From positions 1 to 64,000 of the forward strand of contig JACQZR010000145.1 of the NCBI GenBank assembly GCA_016213775.1: a stretch of DNA of 64,000 nt. Direction: 5' to 3'. Position numbers and translations under genes: made by a program. Every line of letters starts with the position of its first letter. Within the stretch, counting starts at the first letter, position 1. The notes under the pieces are model-generated. The model did no database searches. It worked only from the letters and a program-made list of their open reading frames with translations, and had not been told where the DNA came from. Shown in pieces: positions 53,940 to 63,084 of this stretch. The DNA is from Acidobacteriota bacterium (GTDB taxonomy: Bacteria > Acidobacteriota > Terriglobia > Bryobacterales > Bryobacteraceae).

Positions 53940-56892
53940 TCTTGCCGCGGTTCTCGTTCTAGGGCAACTGCTGCCCGCCGCGGAGCTGAGCGGGACTATC
54001 CGTTTCGGCGGCCTCCCGCTCCCTGGCGCGACCATTACGATCAGTAAGGGCAGCACGAAGCACGCCGCCATCAGCGACACGCAAGGCCGCTACGCCTTCA
54101 CCGATATCGCCGAAGGGCAGTGGAAGGCCTACGTGCAAATGCAGCTTTTTCAGGACGCGCATCAAGACATCACCGTGCCGGGCACGCCTGTAGAATGGGA
54201 CCTCAACCTCCTCCCGGAGGACCGGCTGCAAACACTGGTTACCGATGCGCCGAAAGCCGGCCCGGCCGCTGTTGCTGTGAAGGGTAAGTCGCCGCCGAAG
54301 GCCGCCACCAACACCAAAGGGGAGTTTCAGCGTGCCGACCTGAAAGGAAGCGGGACTGCTGCGACTGCGCCGTCTGATGCAGCGCCTCCGCCTCAGGAAC
54401 TCGCCCAAAGGGCTGCCGACGGCCTCCTGATCAACGGCAGCGTCAACAACGGAGCCGCCTCGCCGTTCGCGCAGTTCCCTGCGTTCGGCAACAACCGCCG
54501 TGGCCAGCGTCCGCTCTACAACGGCAACCTCGGCCTCGTCCTGAACAACTCCGCCTTCGACGCCCGATCGTATTCCCTCACCGGACAGGACACGCCAAAG
54601 CCCGGCTATAGCCGCATGCAAGGCCTGTTCGCTTTCGGCGGGCCGATCAAGATCCCGCATTGGATCGACCGCGGCGGTCCCAACTTCACGATCAACTATC
54701 AGTGGACTCGCCAGCGCAACGCCATCACGCAATCCGCGCTCATGCCATCCGCGGCCGAGCGTACAGGCGATCTGTCGGCGTCCCGTGCCATCGCCCTGGA
54801 TCCCACTACGGGCTCGCCGTTTCTCTCCAACATCATCCCCACCTCGCGTATTAGTCCGCAGGCGCTCGGCCTGCTGCCGCTCTTCCCTGAGCCGAATTTC
54901 ACAGGGTCTTCGCGCTACAACTACCAAGTCCCCATCGTGAGCGGCCTCCATCAGGACGATCTTCAAACCCGCATTAACAAGCAACGCCGCAGGAACTTCT
55001 TGAACGGCAATTTCTCCTTCCAAAGCACCCGCACCGACACACCGAATCTCTTCCAATTCCTCGATACCGGACGGGTCTTCGGTCTCATTGCCGGGGTGGG
55101 TTACCGCCGCAGCTTCAGCCCCCGCTCCTACATCAACACCAGCTATTCCTACAGCCGCTTCAGCTCCACCACCACTCCGTACTTTGCCAATCGCGCCAAT
55201 ATCTCCGCCGGCGCGGGCATCACGGGCAACAATCAGGACCCGCTCAACTGGGGTCCGCCCGCGCTCCAATTCTCCAGCGGTCTGGCCACCCTCGGCGACG
55301 CGCAGCATGCCCGCAATCACAATCAAACCAGCAGCATTTCCATCGATGGCTTCATGAACCGCGACCGCCACAACCTTCAGATGGGTGTTACGCACAGGCG
55401 TCAGCAATTCAACGTCGTCTCACAGCAGGATCCACGCGGAACGTTCACCTTCACCGGGGCAACCACCGGCTCTGATCTCGCAGGATTCCTCCTCGGCGTT
55501 CCCGACACTGCATCCATCGCCTTTGGCAACGCGGACAAGTACCTTCGTGGGTCGATCACGGAATCCTTCATTAACGACGACTGGCGCGTCAATCCGGGGT
55601 TCACTGTCAATGCGGGTTTGCGCTGGGAATACTGGTCGCCGCTGCACGAGAAATACGGCCGCCTCGTCAACCTGCAATTCCCATCGGGGTTCTCAACGGC
55701 GACTCCCAACGTAGGAGCGACGCTCGAGCCCGACCGCAATAACATCTCCCCACGGATCGGCATTTCCTATCGCCCCATGGCCGCCGATTCGCTCGTCATC
55801 CGTGCCGGCTACGGAGTGTACTACGACACGTCGGTCTATCAGCCCATCGCCATGCAGATGAGCCAGCAGCCGCCCCTTTCGCGGAACCTTCGCATCGCCA
55901 ACAGCGCTGCGGTTCCGCTGACTCTGGCGAACGGATTCCTGGGTAGCGGAATCGCCACGCTGCCCACGTACTCGGCCGCTTCCCATCTTAAGATCGGCTA
56001 TTCGCAGACGTGGCTCATTACCGTGCAGCGGGATCTCCCCGGTGGCCTGCAATGGTCCGGCAACTACACCGGCACTAAAGGGACTCGCGCGCAACAACAG
56101 TTTCTGCCCAATACGTTTCCGGCCGGTGCCATCAATCCCTGCCCCACCTGCCCCTCCGGCTTCACTTATCTCGCCTCTGACGGGAACTCCACTCGCCACT
56201 CAGGGCAGTTCCAACTGCGCCGCCGCCTCCGTAGCGGCTTCACCGCACAGGGTCAATACACGTGGGCGCATTCCATCGACAATGCGGCGCTTGGCGCACG
56301 TGGGTCTGTCATTGCGCAGGACTGGCTTAACCTGAGCGGCGAACGCGGACGTTCTAACTTCGATCAACGCCACCTGCTCACAGCATCGATGCAGTACACG
56401 ACAGGCATGGGCATGCGCGGCGGAGCGCTCACCGGAGGCTGGCGCGGCCGTTTGCTGAAAGAGTGGACGTTCGGCTCACAACTTACGCGTGGCAGTGGAC
56501 TCCCTCTCACGCCTATTTTCTTCACCCCCGTTCGTGGCACCGGTGTCGTCGGCAGCGTCCGTCCCGATTACACCGGGGCATCCATCTACGACGCGCCGGC
56601 GGGGCTCTTTCTCAATCCGGCCGCGGTTACGGCGCCGGCCGCGGGGCGCTGGGGCAACGCGGGCCGGAACTCGATCACCGGTCCTTCGCAGTTCCTGTTC
56701 AACGCCAACCTCGGCCGCACTTTCCGCTCGACAGACCGCGTCAGCGTCGACTTCCGCCTCGATGCGGCGAACATCCTCAACACCGTTACATTCCCCTACT
56801 GGAACACCGTTGCAGGCAACGCTCAATTCGGGCTGCCAACCACCGCCAATGCGATGCGAACAATCCAGGCTGTTCTGCGGATGAGGTTCTAA
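53914..56892 (+). CDS. TonB-dependent receptor-like outer membrane protein
   Basis: A 992-residue outer membrane protein. A signal peptide ends near AAELSG, followed by a carboxypeptidase-regulatory-like domain (SGTIRFGGLPLPGATITI and TQGRYAFTDIAEGQWK). A variable low-complexity linker rich in Ala, Lys and Pro spans about 110-160. The plug-like part and the barrel then follow (FGGPIKIPHWIDRGGPNF, GYRRSFSPRSYINTSYSYSR, NDDWRVNPGFTVNAGLRWEYW), ending in VLRMRF with a terminal Phe. The plug is shorter than in the 1259-residue receptor. The gene overlaps the TIGR03435 gene by 26 bases and is 4 bases ahead of the VWA gene. Confidence 0.9.
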   Translation: MLPSPLRTSLAAVLVLGQLLPAAELSGTIRFGGLPLPGATITISKGSTKHAAISDTQGRYAFTDIAEGQWKAYVQMQLFQDAHQDITVPGTPVEWDLNLLPEDRLQTLVTDAPKAGPAAVAVKGKSPPKAATNTKGEFQRADLKGSGTAATAPSDAAPPPQELAQRAADGLLINGSVNNGAASPFAQFPAFGNNRRGQRPLYNGNLGLVLNNSAFDARSYSLTGQDTPKPGYSRMQGLFAFGGPIKIPHWIDRGGPNFTINYQWTRQRNAITQSALMPSAAERTGDLSASRAIALDPTTGSPFLSNIIPTSRISPQALGLLPLFPEPNFTGSSRYNYQVPIVSGLHQDDLQTRINKQRRRNFLNGNFSFQSTRTDTPNLFQFLDTGRVFGLIAGVGYRRSFSPRSYINTSYSYSRFSSTTTPYFANRANISAGAGITGNNQDPLNWGPPALQFSSGLATLGDAQHARNHNQTSSISIDGFMNRDRHNLQMGVTHRRQQFNVVSQQDPRGTFTFTGATTGSDLAGFLLGVPDTASIAFGNADKYLRGSITESFINDDWRVNPGFTVNAGLRWEYWSPLHEKYGRLVNLQFPSGFSTATPNVGATLEPDRNNISPRIGISYRPMAADSLVIRAGYGVYYDTSVYQPIAMQMSQQPPLSRNLRIANSAAVPLTLANGFLGSGIATLPTYSAASHLKIGYSQTWLITVQRDLPGGLQWSGNYTGTKGTRAQQQFLPNTFPAGAINPCPTCPSGFTYLASDGNSTRHSGQFQLRRRLRSGFTAQGQYTWAHSIDNAALGARGSVIAQDWLNLSGERGRSNFDQRHLLTASMQYTTGMGMRGGALTGGWRGRLLKEWTFGSQLTRGSGLPLTPIFFTPVRGTGVVGSVRPDYTGASIYDAPAGLFLNPAAVTAPAAGRWGNAGRNSITGPSQFLFNANLGRTFRSTDRVSVDFRLDAANILNTVTFPYWNTVAGNAQFGLPTTANAMRTIQAVLRMRF

Positions 56893-56896
56893 AGCG

Positions 56897-58966
56897 ATGA
56901 GAAAAGCACTCGCCATACTGCTCGCGTTTCTGACACCGCTTTCCTCACAGCAGGTGGGCCAGAACACCGCTACGCAAGGCCAGCCCACCTTCCAATCCAC
57001 CACGCAACTGGTCATCGAAACAGTGGTCGTGAAGGACAAGAACGGCAACCCGATCACCGGCCTCACGGCGAAGGACTTCACTATCACCGAAGACGGAGTC
57101 CCACAAACGATCCGCTTCTTCGAATATCAGAAACTGGACGAATCCGCGCCCGTGCAACCGATCGCGGAAACCGTGCACATCGAGCCCTACGCGCGGCTCA
57201 CCAAATCGCAAATTGCGCCGGAACCTCCGGGCGACCTGCGCTATCGCGACCGCCGCCTCCTCGCACTCTACTTCGACCTCACGGCAATGCCGGTTTCCGA
57301 TCAGTTGCGAGCCCTCAGTGCGGCGAAGAAGTTCCTCCGCACGCAGCTCACGACATCGGACCTTGTGGCGGTGATGGTCTTTCAAGGCGGTGCCGTGCAA
57401 GTGCTGCAGGACTTCACTAACGACCGCGCGCGCCTGCTGAGCACCATCGAAACACTCATCGTCGGTGAGGATGAAAACGCTCCGCTCGAAGCCGACACTG
57501 GCGCGGCATTTGGTCAGAACGAGTCCGAGTTCAATGTCTTCTTCACGGACCGTCAACTCGCAGCGCTGCAAACCGCCGCCACCATGCTCGGCCGGCTCAA
57601 CGAGAAGAAGTCGCTCATCTACTTTGCCAGCGGTCTTCGACTCAACGGCACGAACAATCAGGCGCAACTGCATGCCACCATCAACGCGGCGATTCGCGCC
57701 GGCGTTTCCTTCTGGCCCGTGGATGCCCGCGGTCTTGTCGCGCAGGCCCCGCTCGGCGATGCCACGCAAGGATCGCCCGGCGGACTGGCCATGTACACCG
57801 GTGGCGGAGCCGCCGCCCGCGCCGCGAATCTCCAGCGTTCGCAGGACACGCTGTGGACGCTTGGCGCAGACACTGGCGGCAAAGCGCTCCTCGATTCCAA
57901 CGATCTCTCGGCCGGGATCGTGCAGGCGCAGAAATCAACGTTGAGTTACTACATTCTTGGCTACTACACTACCAACGCCAACCCCGACGGCAAGTTTCGC
58001 AAAATCAAGATCACCCTCAACAACGACACCGCCGTCAACCTGGATTACCGCCAGGGCTACTTTGCTTCCAAGAAGTTCAACAAGTTCACGACCGCGGACA
58101 AAGAGCGTCAACTCGAGGACGCGCTGATGCTCGGCGATCCGATCACCGAACTCACCATCGCAATGGAAATCGACTACTTCCAGTTGAACCGGGCCGAGTA
58201 TTTCGTTCCCATCGCGGTGAAGATTCCGGGTAGCGAACTCGCTCTTGCACGCCGCGGTGGCGCGGACCACACTCTCATCGACTTCATCGGCGAAATCAAG
58301 GACTCGTACGGAACCACCGTCTCCAACGTGCGCGATAAGGTGGACATCAAACTCACCGGCGCCACCGCCGCCGAACTCGCCAAACGCCCCATCGAGTACG
58401 ACACCGGATTCACGCTGCTGCCCGGAAAATACAAAATCAAATTCCTCGCCCGCGACGCGGAAACCGGCCGCATCGGAACGTTTGAGTCACCCTTCATCAT
58501 TCCCAACCTGAACAAGGAGGAGCAGCGAATCCCGATCAGCTCCGTGGTGCTGAGCAGCCAGCGAGCCGATCTTCGCGAAGCCCTGTTCAATGCGAAGGAT
58601 AAGGCTCAGGCGATCCTCGTCAACCCGCTGGTGCAGGATGGGCTCAAACTCATCCCTTCCGTCACTCGTGTCTTCAGCCAGAAGAAGGACATGTTCATCT
58701 ACCTGCAGGCCTACCAGCAAACCGCCGAACCCGCACAACCTCTGCTCGCGTTCGTCACGTTCTACAAAGGCCAATCGAAGGCTCTCGAAACCACCCCCCT
58801 GCGCGTCAGCGACAGCCTCACCAACCGCCTCAAGACCACGCCGATCAAGTTCACGTTCCCGCTGCAGAAATTGCAGACCGGCGAGTACACGTGCCAGGTA
58901 ACGGTGCTCGAACCCAAGACCCGCAAGGCCGCATTCTGGCAAAGCCAGATACTGTTGATCCCGTGA
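56897..58966 (+). CDS. TIGR03436-family VWA-domain exported protein
   Basis: A 689-residue protein with a signal peptide (RKALAILLAFLTPLSSQ). The family opening IETVVVKDKNGNPITGLTAK is followed by DFTITEDGVPQTIRFFEYQK, then a von Willebrand A-like domain at about 115-340 (LLALYFDLTAMPVSDQLRAL, with a DLT where classic MIDAS has DxSxS), ALQTAATMLGRLNEKKSLIY and ISFWPVDARGL. The C-terminal half is a beta-rich extension. TIGR03436 is typical of Acidobacteria. Its place behind the TonB receptor and TIGR03435 gene suggests a cell-envelope complex. Confidence 0.92.
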   Translation: MRKALAILLAFLTPLSSQQVGQNTATQGQPTFQSTTQLVIETVVVKDKNGNPITGLTAKDFTITEDGVPQTIRFFEYQKLDESAPVQPIAETVHIEPYARLTKSQIAPEPPGDLRYRDRRLLALYFDLTAMPVSDQLRALSAAKKFLRTQLTTSDLVAVMVFQGGAVQVLQDFTNDRARLLSTIETLIVGEDENAPLEADTGAAFGQNESEFNVFFTDRQLAALQTAATMLGRLNEKKSLIYFASGLRLNGTNNQAQLHATINAAIRAGVSFWPVDARGLVAQAPLGDATQGSPGGLAMYTGGGAAARAANLQRSQDTLWTLGADTGGKALLDSNDLSAGIVQAQKSTLSYYILGYYTTNANPDGKFRKIKITLNNDTAVNLDYRQGYFASKKFNKFTTADKERQLEDALMLGDPITELTIAMEIDYFQLNRAEYFVPIAVKIPGSELALARRGGADHTLIDFIGEIKDSYGTTVSNVRDKVDIKLTGATAAELAKRPIEYDTGFTLLPGKYKIKFLARDAETGRIGTFESPFIIPNLNKEEQRIPISSVVLSSQRADLREALFNAKDKAQAILVNPLVQDGLKLIPSVTRVFSQKKDMFIYLQAYQQTAEPAQPLLAFVTFYKGQSKALETTPLRVSDSLTNRLKTTPIKFTFPLQKLQTGEYTCQVTVLEPKTRKAAFWQSQILLIP

Positions 58967-58982
58967 GCAGCGAGTCGCCCGG

Positions 58983-59177
58983 TCAGAACTGCTTCGGAAT
59001 GCCAGCCTGTTTCAGCACCCCGTTTGCATTATGCCGGGAGAGGATTTTGTGGTCCACCGGGAAGCGGCTGTCCGTGAGCGGGCTGTACCAGATTTCATGG
59101 TCACCCCGGCCCGGGCGCTCGAAACGACAGCCATGAGCCCGCAGTATCTCCTTCACTCTGGGTGTGAAACTTGGCAT
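58983..59177 (-). CDS. HicA-type mRNA interferase toxin
   Basis: A 64-residue HicA-like protein, with the double-stranded RNA-binding-like core VKEILRAHGCRFERPGRGDHEIWYSP (quoted parts: LRAHGCRFERPG and GDHEIWYSP), where the His is the expected catalytic residue, and NANGVLKQAGIPKQF at the end. HicA toxins cleave mRNA. The ATG overlaps the stop of the upstream antitoxin-like gene by one base (TGATG). Confidence 0.82.
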   Translation of the reverse strand: MPSFTPRVKEILRAHGCRFERPGRGDHEIWYSPLTDSRFPVDHKILSRHNANGVLKQAGIPKQF

Positions 59178-59413
59178 CAGGATGCCAGTAGTTCACTCTC
59201 TTCGTGTTGATACCGTACGTGAAACCTCGCCGACTGCGCGGCGCCGACTCCATTGAGGTCCAGCAACTCCGGGATGAGCGTCCTCAGTTTCCGGGCAAGC
59301 TCATTGGGCGAGGCAGCCTCAGCGACGAGTCCGGGGACATCATCGCTCTCCGCTACCCATACTTCCGCATCCACGTCCCATCGCGCCAGTACTTCAAAGA
59401 CGTCGCTTTGCAC
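59177..59413 (-). CDS. HicB/DUF1902-type antitoxin
   Basis: A 78-residue protein from GTG 59413; TTG 59434 is an upstream alternative. The partial RNase H-like fold of HicB/DUF1902 is visible in VFEVLARWDVDAEVWVAES, DVPGLVAEAASPNELARKL and LIPELLDLNG. It lacks the C-terminal DNA-binding domain of larger HicB proteins, so autoregulation may be weak or absent. Partner of the HicA-type gene with a one-base overlap. Confidence 0.8.
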   Translation of the reverse strand: MQSDVFEVLARWDVDAEVWVAESDDVPGLVAEAASPNELARKLRTLIPELLDLNGVGAAQSARFHVRYQHEESELLAS

Positions 59414-59514
59414 GGTTTCAGCGTACCACAGCAATCCAGTGGCGCCACTGCGTGGTGGCGAGCTTGAATCTACGGGACGAGTATTCCGTGTTCAAGTATC
59501 GGTCTCGTGTTGCT

Positions 59515-59898
59515 CTACCGCAGTGGCAACCGCCGAACGCGAATCGACCGTCCATCAACGGAAACCGCGGCTCCGGCTTCAATGGAGTCCCCGCACTTGG
59601 CCCAAACCTGTTTCAGAAGCGCCACCTGTCCCGCTGCATCGATGCCTTCAATGCGGAGCAGCACAACAGACGGTTCGCTCCTCCGCGTGGTTGCCAGATG
59701 CGCGTGAAAGTCGTGGTCAAGAGTAACGCACACTCTCCTTTCGGCGCTAGCGAAATCAAGAATGTCACGGTCATCGGCGCGATCAAGTCCTACCTCGATC
59801 ACGTGGCAGGCATCCCAACCTTCGGCGCGCAAAAGAGCCGCCGCCTTCGGTGACAAGCCTTGGTCTATCAAAAGCCGGGAATGCGCGTACGTGGCCAC
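59515..59898 (-). CDS. DUF5615 PIN-like toxin
   Basis: A 127-residue protein of the DUF5615 PIN-like group. It shows the N-terminal LLIDQGLSPKAAALLRAEGW with the conserved Asp, VGLDRADDRDILDFASAERR and VCVTLDHDFHAHLAT, which carry the further acidic residues of a PIN nuclease site. It is expected to be an RNase toxin. GTG 59898 starts twelve bases after the DUF433 stop. Confidence 0.85.
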   Translation of the reverse strand: MATYAHSRLLIDQGLSPKAAALLRAEGWDACHVIEVGLDRADDRDILDFASAERRVCVTLDHDFHAHLATTRRSEPSVVLLRIEGIDAAGQVALLKQVWAKCGDSIEAGAAVSVDGRSIRVRRLPLR

Positions 59899-59910
59899 AT
59901 TATTATGACG

Positions 59911-60150
59911 TTACGCGACGCGATGGAACTCGCGCACTTCGTCATCGAGCGATGCGGCGGCATAGGCTAGCGCTTGCCGAAGATCCTCTTCTTCCAGGAA
60001 TGGGTACTCCTCGAACAATTCCTTGCGGGTTGCGTACGTCCCCAGCATCTCGAGCACACGCCTGACAGTAATGCGCATGCCACGGATGCACGGCTTGCCG
60101 CCGCACTTGCCGGGGTCCACAGTAATCCTGTCGAACATCACTCGTTCCAT
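59911..60150 (-). CDS. DUF433 antitoxin
   Basis: A 79-residue DUF433 protein with the signature ITVDPGKCGGKPCIRGMRIT, then VRRVLEMLGTYATRKELFEE and DLRQALAYAAAS. DUF433 proteins are winged-helix-like antitoxins that pair with DUF5615 toxins, as here. The start may also be the ATG at 60138. Together the two genes form a second toxin-antitoxin module beside the HicBA-type pair. Confidence 0.87.
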   Translation of the reverse strand: MERVMFDRITVDPGKCGGKPCIRGMRITVRRVLEMLGTYATRKELFEEYPFLEEEDLRQALAYAAASLDDEVREFHRVA

Positions 60151-60173
60151 ATTTCTAACTCTATACTATCCTC

Positions 60174-61388
60174 TCACCGCTTCTTCTCCGTCACCTGACG
60201 CACCACGCGTAGCGTATTCTCCCCAAGGAACTTCCGGATCCGCTTCTCTGAATACCCCCGCCGCAGCATCGCCTCGGTCATCATCGGCATATCCCGAATA
60301 TCCCGCATCCCACGCGGAAGCGTCGGCCCGCCATCGAAATCCGTCCCGAGCGCGACGTGGTCCTCGCCTGCGATTTCAATGGCCCGGTCCACAACGCGGA
60401 ACCAGTCATCCATTGTCAGCTTGATCTCCTCCGGCGCCGAAATTCCCACAGAAGGAAATGACCGGCCGGCGAGCCTATCAAGCTCGAAGATCGTCAGCTC
60501 AGCCTCTTTCTTCCCGATCGCCCGCATGTCATAGAACGCCCGTCCCGCTTGCTTGGCGCGGTAGTCAAAGAACTGCTGGCTGTGAAACTCGCACCCGATG
60601 TGGAACCCCATCACGCCACCCTTGCCGGCGAGTTTCTTCAACAGCGCGTCCGGCATGGTGCGCGGAATGTTGGTGAAGCTTCGCAGTCCATGGTGCGTCG
60701 CCATCACCGGATCGGTGCTCACTTCCAGCACCTGCTCCACCGCCGCATCCGATGCGTGGCTGATGTTGATCACCATGCCAAGCCGGTTCATCTCGCGAAC
60801 CACCTCGCGGCCGTGATCGTTCAGCCCGTGAAACGGCGATGCAGCGCAGCACGACTCAGCGTACGTGTTGGCCCAGTTGTGTGCCGGCAGTTGCACCACG
60901 CGCAAACCCATCTCATGCAAGCGGCGCAGAATCCCCAGGTCCCCGTCGAGGTCGAAGCTGCCCTCCAGATCAATCATCGCCGCGATCTTGCCTTGCTGGT
61001 TCAGCCGTGCCACATCCGATGCCGTCCGCGCCAAGCCAATGACATCGCGATTCTGCTCAATCTGCCGCAACGCCAAATCCATCAGCCGCAAAGTCTGCCG
61101 CGTCTCAAAGCGAGCGGGGTAATACTGCTCAGTCACGAACAGCGTGAAGAACATCGCGTCGAGACCGCCCTCGCGCGCCCGCACCAGATCCACCTGCCCG
61201 TCGTCCACACGTTTGCCGATATCGCCCCCGTGATAGAACTGCCGGTTGATCATGTGCAAGTGGGCGTCAAACACCAGTGCGTCGCGATGCAGCCGCAGCG
61301 CGCGTTCACTCGCCGGCTGCGCCACCGCGGACACGCAGGCGGCCAGCAGCAGGATTACCGCGCGGCCAGGCGTGGAGTAAGCATCCAT
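60174..61388 (-). CDS. Membrane/renal dipeptidase family (peptidase M19)
   Basis: A 404-residue zinc dipeptidase with a signal peptide (RAVILLLAACVSAVAQ). Metal-binding blocks are LVFDAHLHMIN (Asp-x-His), AAMIDLEGSFDLD with the bridging Glu, MVINISHASDAA, VMATHHGLRSFTNIPRTMPD and VALGTDFDGGPTLPRG. It hydrolyses dipeptides, probably in the periplasm. The start lies 34 bases inside the upstream sixA gene, and both are probably cotranscribed. Confidence 0.92.
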   Translation of the reverse strand: MDAYSTPGRAVILLLAACVSAVAQPASERALRLHRDALVFDAHLHMINRQFYHGGDIGKRVDDGQVDLVRAREGGLDAMFFTLFVTEQYYPARFETRQTLRLMDLALRQIEQNRDVIGLARTASDVARLNQQGKIAAMIDLEGSFDLDGDLGILRRLHEMGLRVVQLPAHNWANTYAESCCAASPFHGLNDHGREVVREMNRLGMVINISHASDAAVEQVLEVSTDPVMATHHGLRSFTNIPRTMPDALLKKLAGKGGVMGFHIGCEFHSQQFFDYRAKQAGRAFYDMRAIGKKEAELTIFELDRLAGRSFPSVGISAPEEIKLTMDDWFRVVDRAIEIAGEDHVALGTDFDGGPTLPRGMRDIRDMPMMTEAMLRRGYSEKRIRKFLGENTLRVVRQVTEKKR

Positions 61389-61840
61389 TTAAGAACTCCC
61401 CTCGGCTGCGGGCCGAACGCTTCCACGTCCACTCGGATGAGGCAGCCCTTCTTGACGTCGATGGCCAGTTGCGGAGCGTTGAGCAGATAGCCGGTGAGCA
61501 TTCCCGTCAACGGCTCGTGACCGGAAACCAACACCGAATGCGCGCCCTTGTGCATCCGGATCTCGTTCCACGCCTCGCGCACATCACCCATCGGAGTGAA
61601 TACGTCCGCCGTCACCACCGGCTGTTTGGTTCCCAGAACCTCCGCCGCTATCTGAGCTGTTTCCTTTGCGCGCCTGTAAGGGCTTGTCAGAATCAGTTCC
61701 GGATTCACGCCGGCCGATCTCGCCATGAGGAACACTTCGCGCAGACGCTTCTTTCCCTCGGCGGTGAGCGCTCGGTCCGAGTCGCGAGCGCCAGCGCGCT
61801 GCTCCTCGGCAATCCCATGCCGCAGCAGGTAGATCTCCAT
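61355..61840 (-). CDS. sixA: SixA-type phosphohistidine phosphatase
   Basis: A 161-residue histidine phosphatase. The catalytic start MEIYLLRHGIAEE contains the RHG motif, followed by LTAEGKKRLREV, LTSPYRRAKETAQ and the second catalytic His in SVLVSGHEPLTGML. SixA removes phosphate from histidine in phosphorelay proteins. ATG 61840 gives the family N-terminus directly; the frame extends 19 codons further without homology. Confidence 0.9.
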   Translation of the reverse strand: MEIYLLRHGIAEEQRAGARDSDRALTAEGKKRLREVFLMARSAGVNPELILTSPYRRAKETAQIAAEVLGTKQPVVTADVFTPMGDVREAWNEIRMHKGAHSVLVSGHEPLTGMLTGYLLNAPQLAIDVKKGCLIRVDVEAFGPQPRGVLKWMLTPRLAAR

Positions 61841-61884
61841 AAAGCGGGTAGACCTCCATTCTGCCATACTGGGGGTTTTCCACG

Positions 61885-63084
61885 ATGCCGCAGTCATTCC
61901 TCGGCAGGATCGCCTTCTTCACCGCTTTCGGTTCGGCGGCCTCCTTCCTCTTCTCCATTGCCGCGGGCAACGTCCTGCTCGCGCTCTCCATCGCTGCCAT
62001 TCTCTTCTCGGGAATGAGGTTACGCTTTCCGCCCATCGTATTGCCTCTCGGCTTGTTCACCCTGGGAACTTTTGTGTCGCTGGCCCTCGCCGATCATCCC
62101 TGGGAAGGCCGCGCGCAAATCCGCAAACTGCTCGTCTTTCTCATGCTGCTGATTATCAGCACTACCTTTCGCGAATTGAAACAGGCTCGCTGGCTTGTAC
62201 AAGCCTTCGCCGTGCTCGCGGGGCTTTCGGCGTTCCGCGCGCTGATGCAGTTCACCTTCATGCTGAAAGACTGCGGCGATTCCTACGGCTGTCTTGTTGG
62301 CGAGCGTATCAGCGGATTCATGAGCCACTGGATGACGTTCGGCGGGCAGATGATGATCGTTCTCGTCCTGCTCGCGGCGTTCCTGTTCTGGGCAATCCCG
62401 CCCAAGCGCCCAGCCATACTCTGGATAACCTGCGCGGCCCTGATCGCGTTCGCTATCTTTGCGGGCGGTACGCGCAGCATCTGGCTCGCCACTGCTATCG
62501 CGGGGTCGTACCTTCTTTGGGGTTGGAAGCGATGGACCGTTATCGTCGCCCCTGCCGTTGTCGGACTCGCCCTGCTCGCCTCTCCGGCCTTTCTCACCCA
62601 GCGCCTCACCTCCGCCTGGAAGCCGCACGGGGAACTCGACTCCAACGCGCACCGGCGCATCACCTGGCGCACGGGCATTCGCATGATTCAGGCGCATCCC
62701 TTCTTCGGCGTCGGCCCGCAGCACATCGATCTGCAGTTCAGGCAATACCTGCCGCCCGACATCACGCGCCTTCCTGAAGGCTGGTACGGTCACCTCCACA
62801 ATATTTACCTTCAGTACGCCGCCGAACGCGGCATCCCCACCATGCTCGCCATGCTGTGGATACTTGCAAAGATGCTCTGGGATTTTCTGAAAGCCCTTCG
62901 CAAGATCCCACCCGGCCCGTCGGATGCGCGTTTCATCCTCCAGGGCGCCATCGCCGCGATCATCGCCATCCTGATCGGAGGCATCTTTGAGCACAACCTG
63001 GGCGACAGCGAAGTGCTGGCGCTGTTCCTCTCCACCATGTCGCTCGGATATCTCGCCGCCGAGTCAACGGAGGCGCCGGCGTGA
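61885..63084 (+). CDS. O-antigen ligase-like membrane protein
   Basis: A 399-residue protein with about 11 hydrophobic helices. The Wzy_C region contains FAGGTRSIWLATAIA, ITWRTGIRMIQAHPFFGVGP and the His-containing GWYGHLHNIYLQYAAERGIP, which is the conserved periplasmic loop of the WaaL/O-antigen ligase family. It likely joins or polymerises surface glycans. The glycan substrate is unknown. It overlaps the SDR gene (GTGA) and is divergent from sixA. Confidence 0.87.
   Translation: MPQSFLGRIAFFTAFGSAASFLFSIAAGNVLLALSIAAILFSGMRLRFPPIVLPLGLFTLGTFVSLALADHPWEGRAQIRKLLVFLMLLIISTTFRELKQARWLVQAFAVLAGLSAFRALMQFTFMLKDCGDSYGCLVGERISGFMSHWMTFGGQMMIVLVLLAAFLFWAIPPKRPAILWITCAALIAFAIFAGGTRSIWLATAIAGSYLLWGWKRWTVIVAPAVVGLALLASPAFLTQRLTSAWKPHGELDSNAHRRITWRTGIRMIQAHPFFGVGPQHIDLQFRQYLPPDITRLPEGWYGHLHNIYLQYAAERGIPTMLAMLWILAKMLWDFLKALRKIPPGPSDARFILQGAIAAIIAILIGGIFEHNLGDSEVLALFLSTMSLGYLAAESTEAPA

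Noticed and set aside
53959-55407. A 482-codon antisense frame within the TonB receptor gene
   Set aside because: The sense frame is a complete receptor, and the antisense translation is compositionally random.
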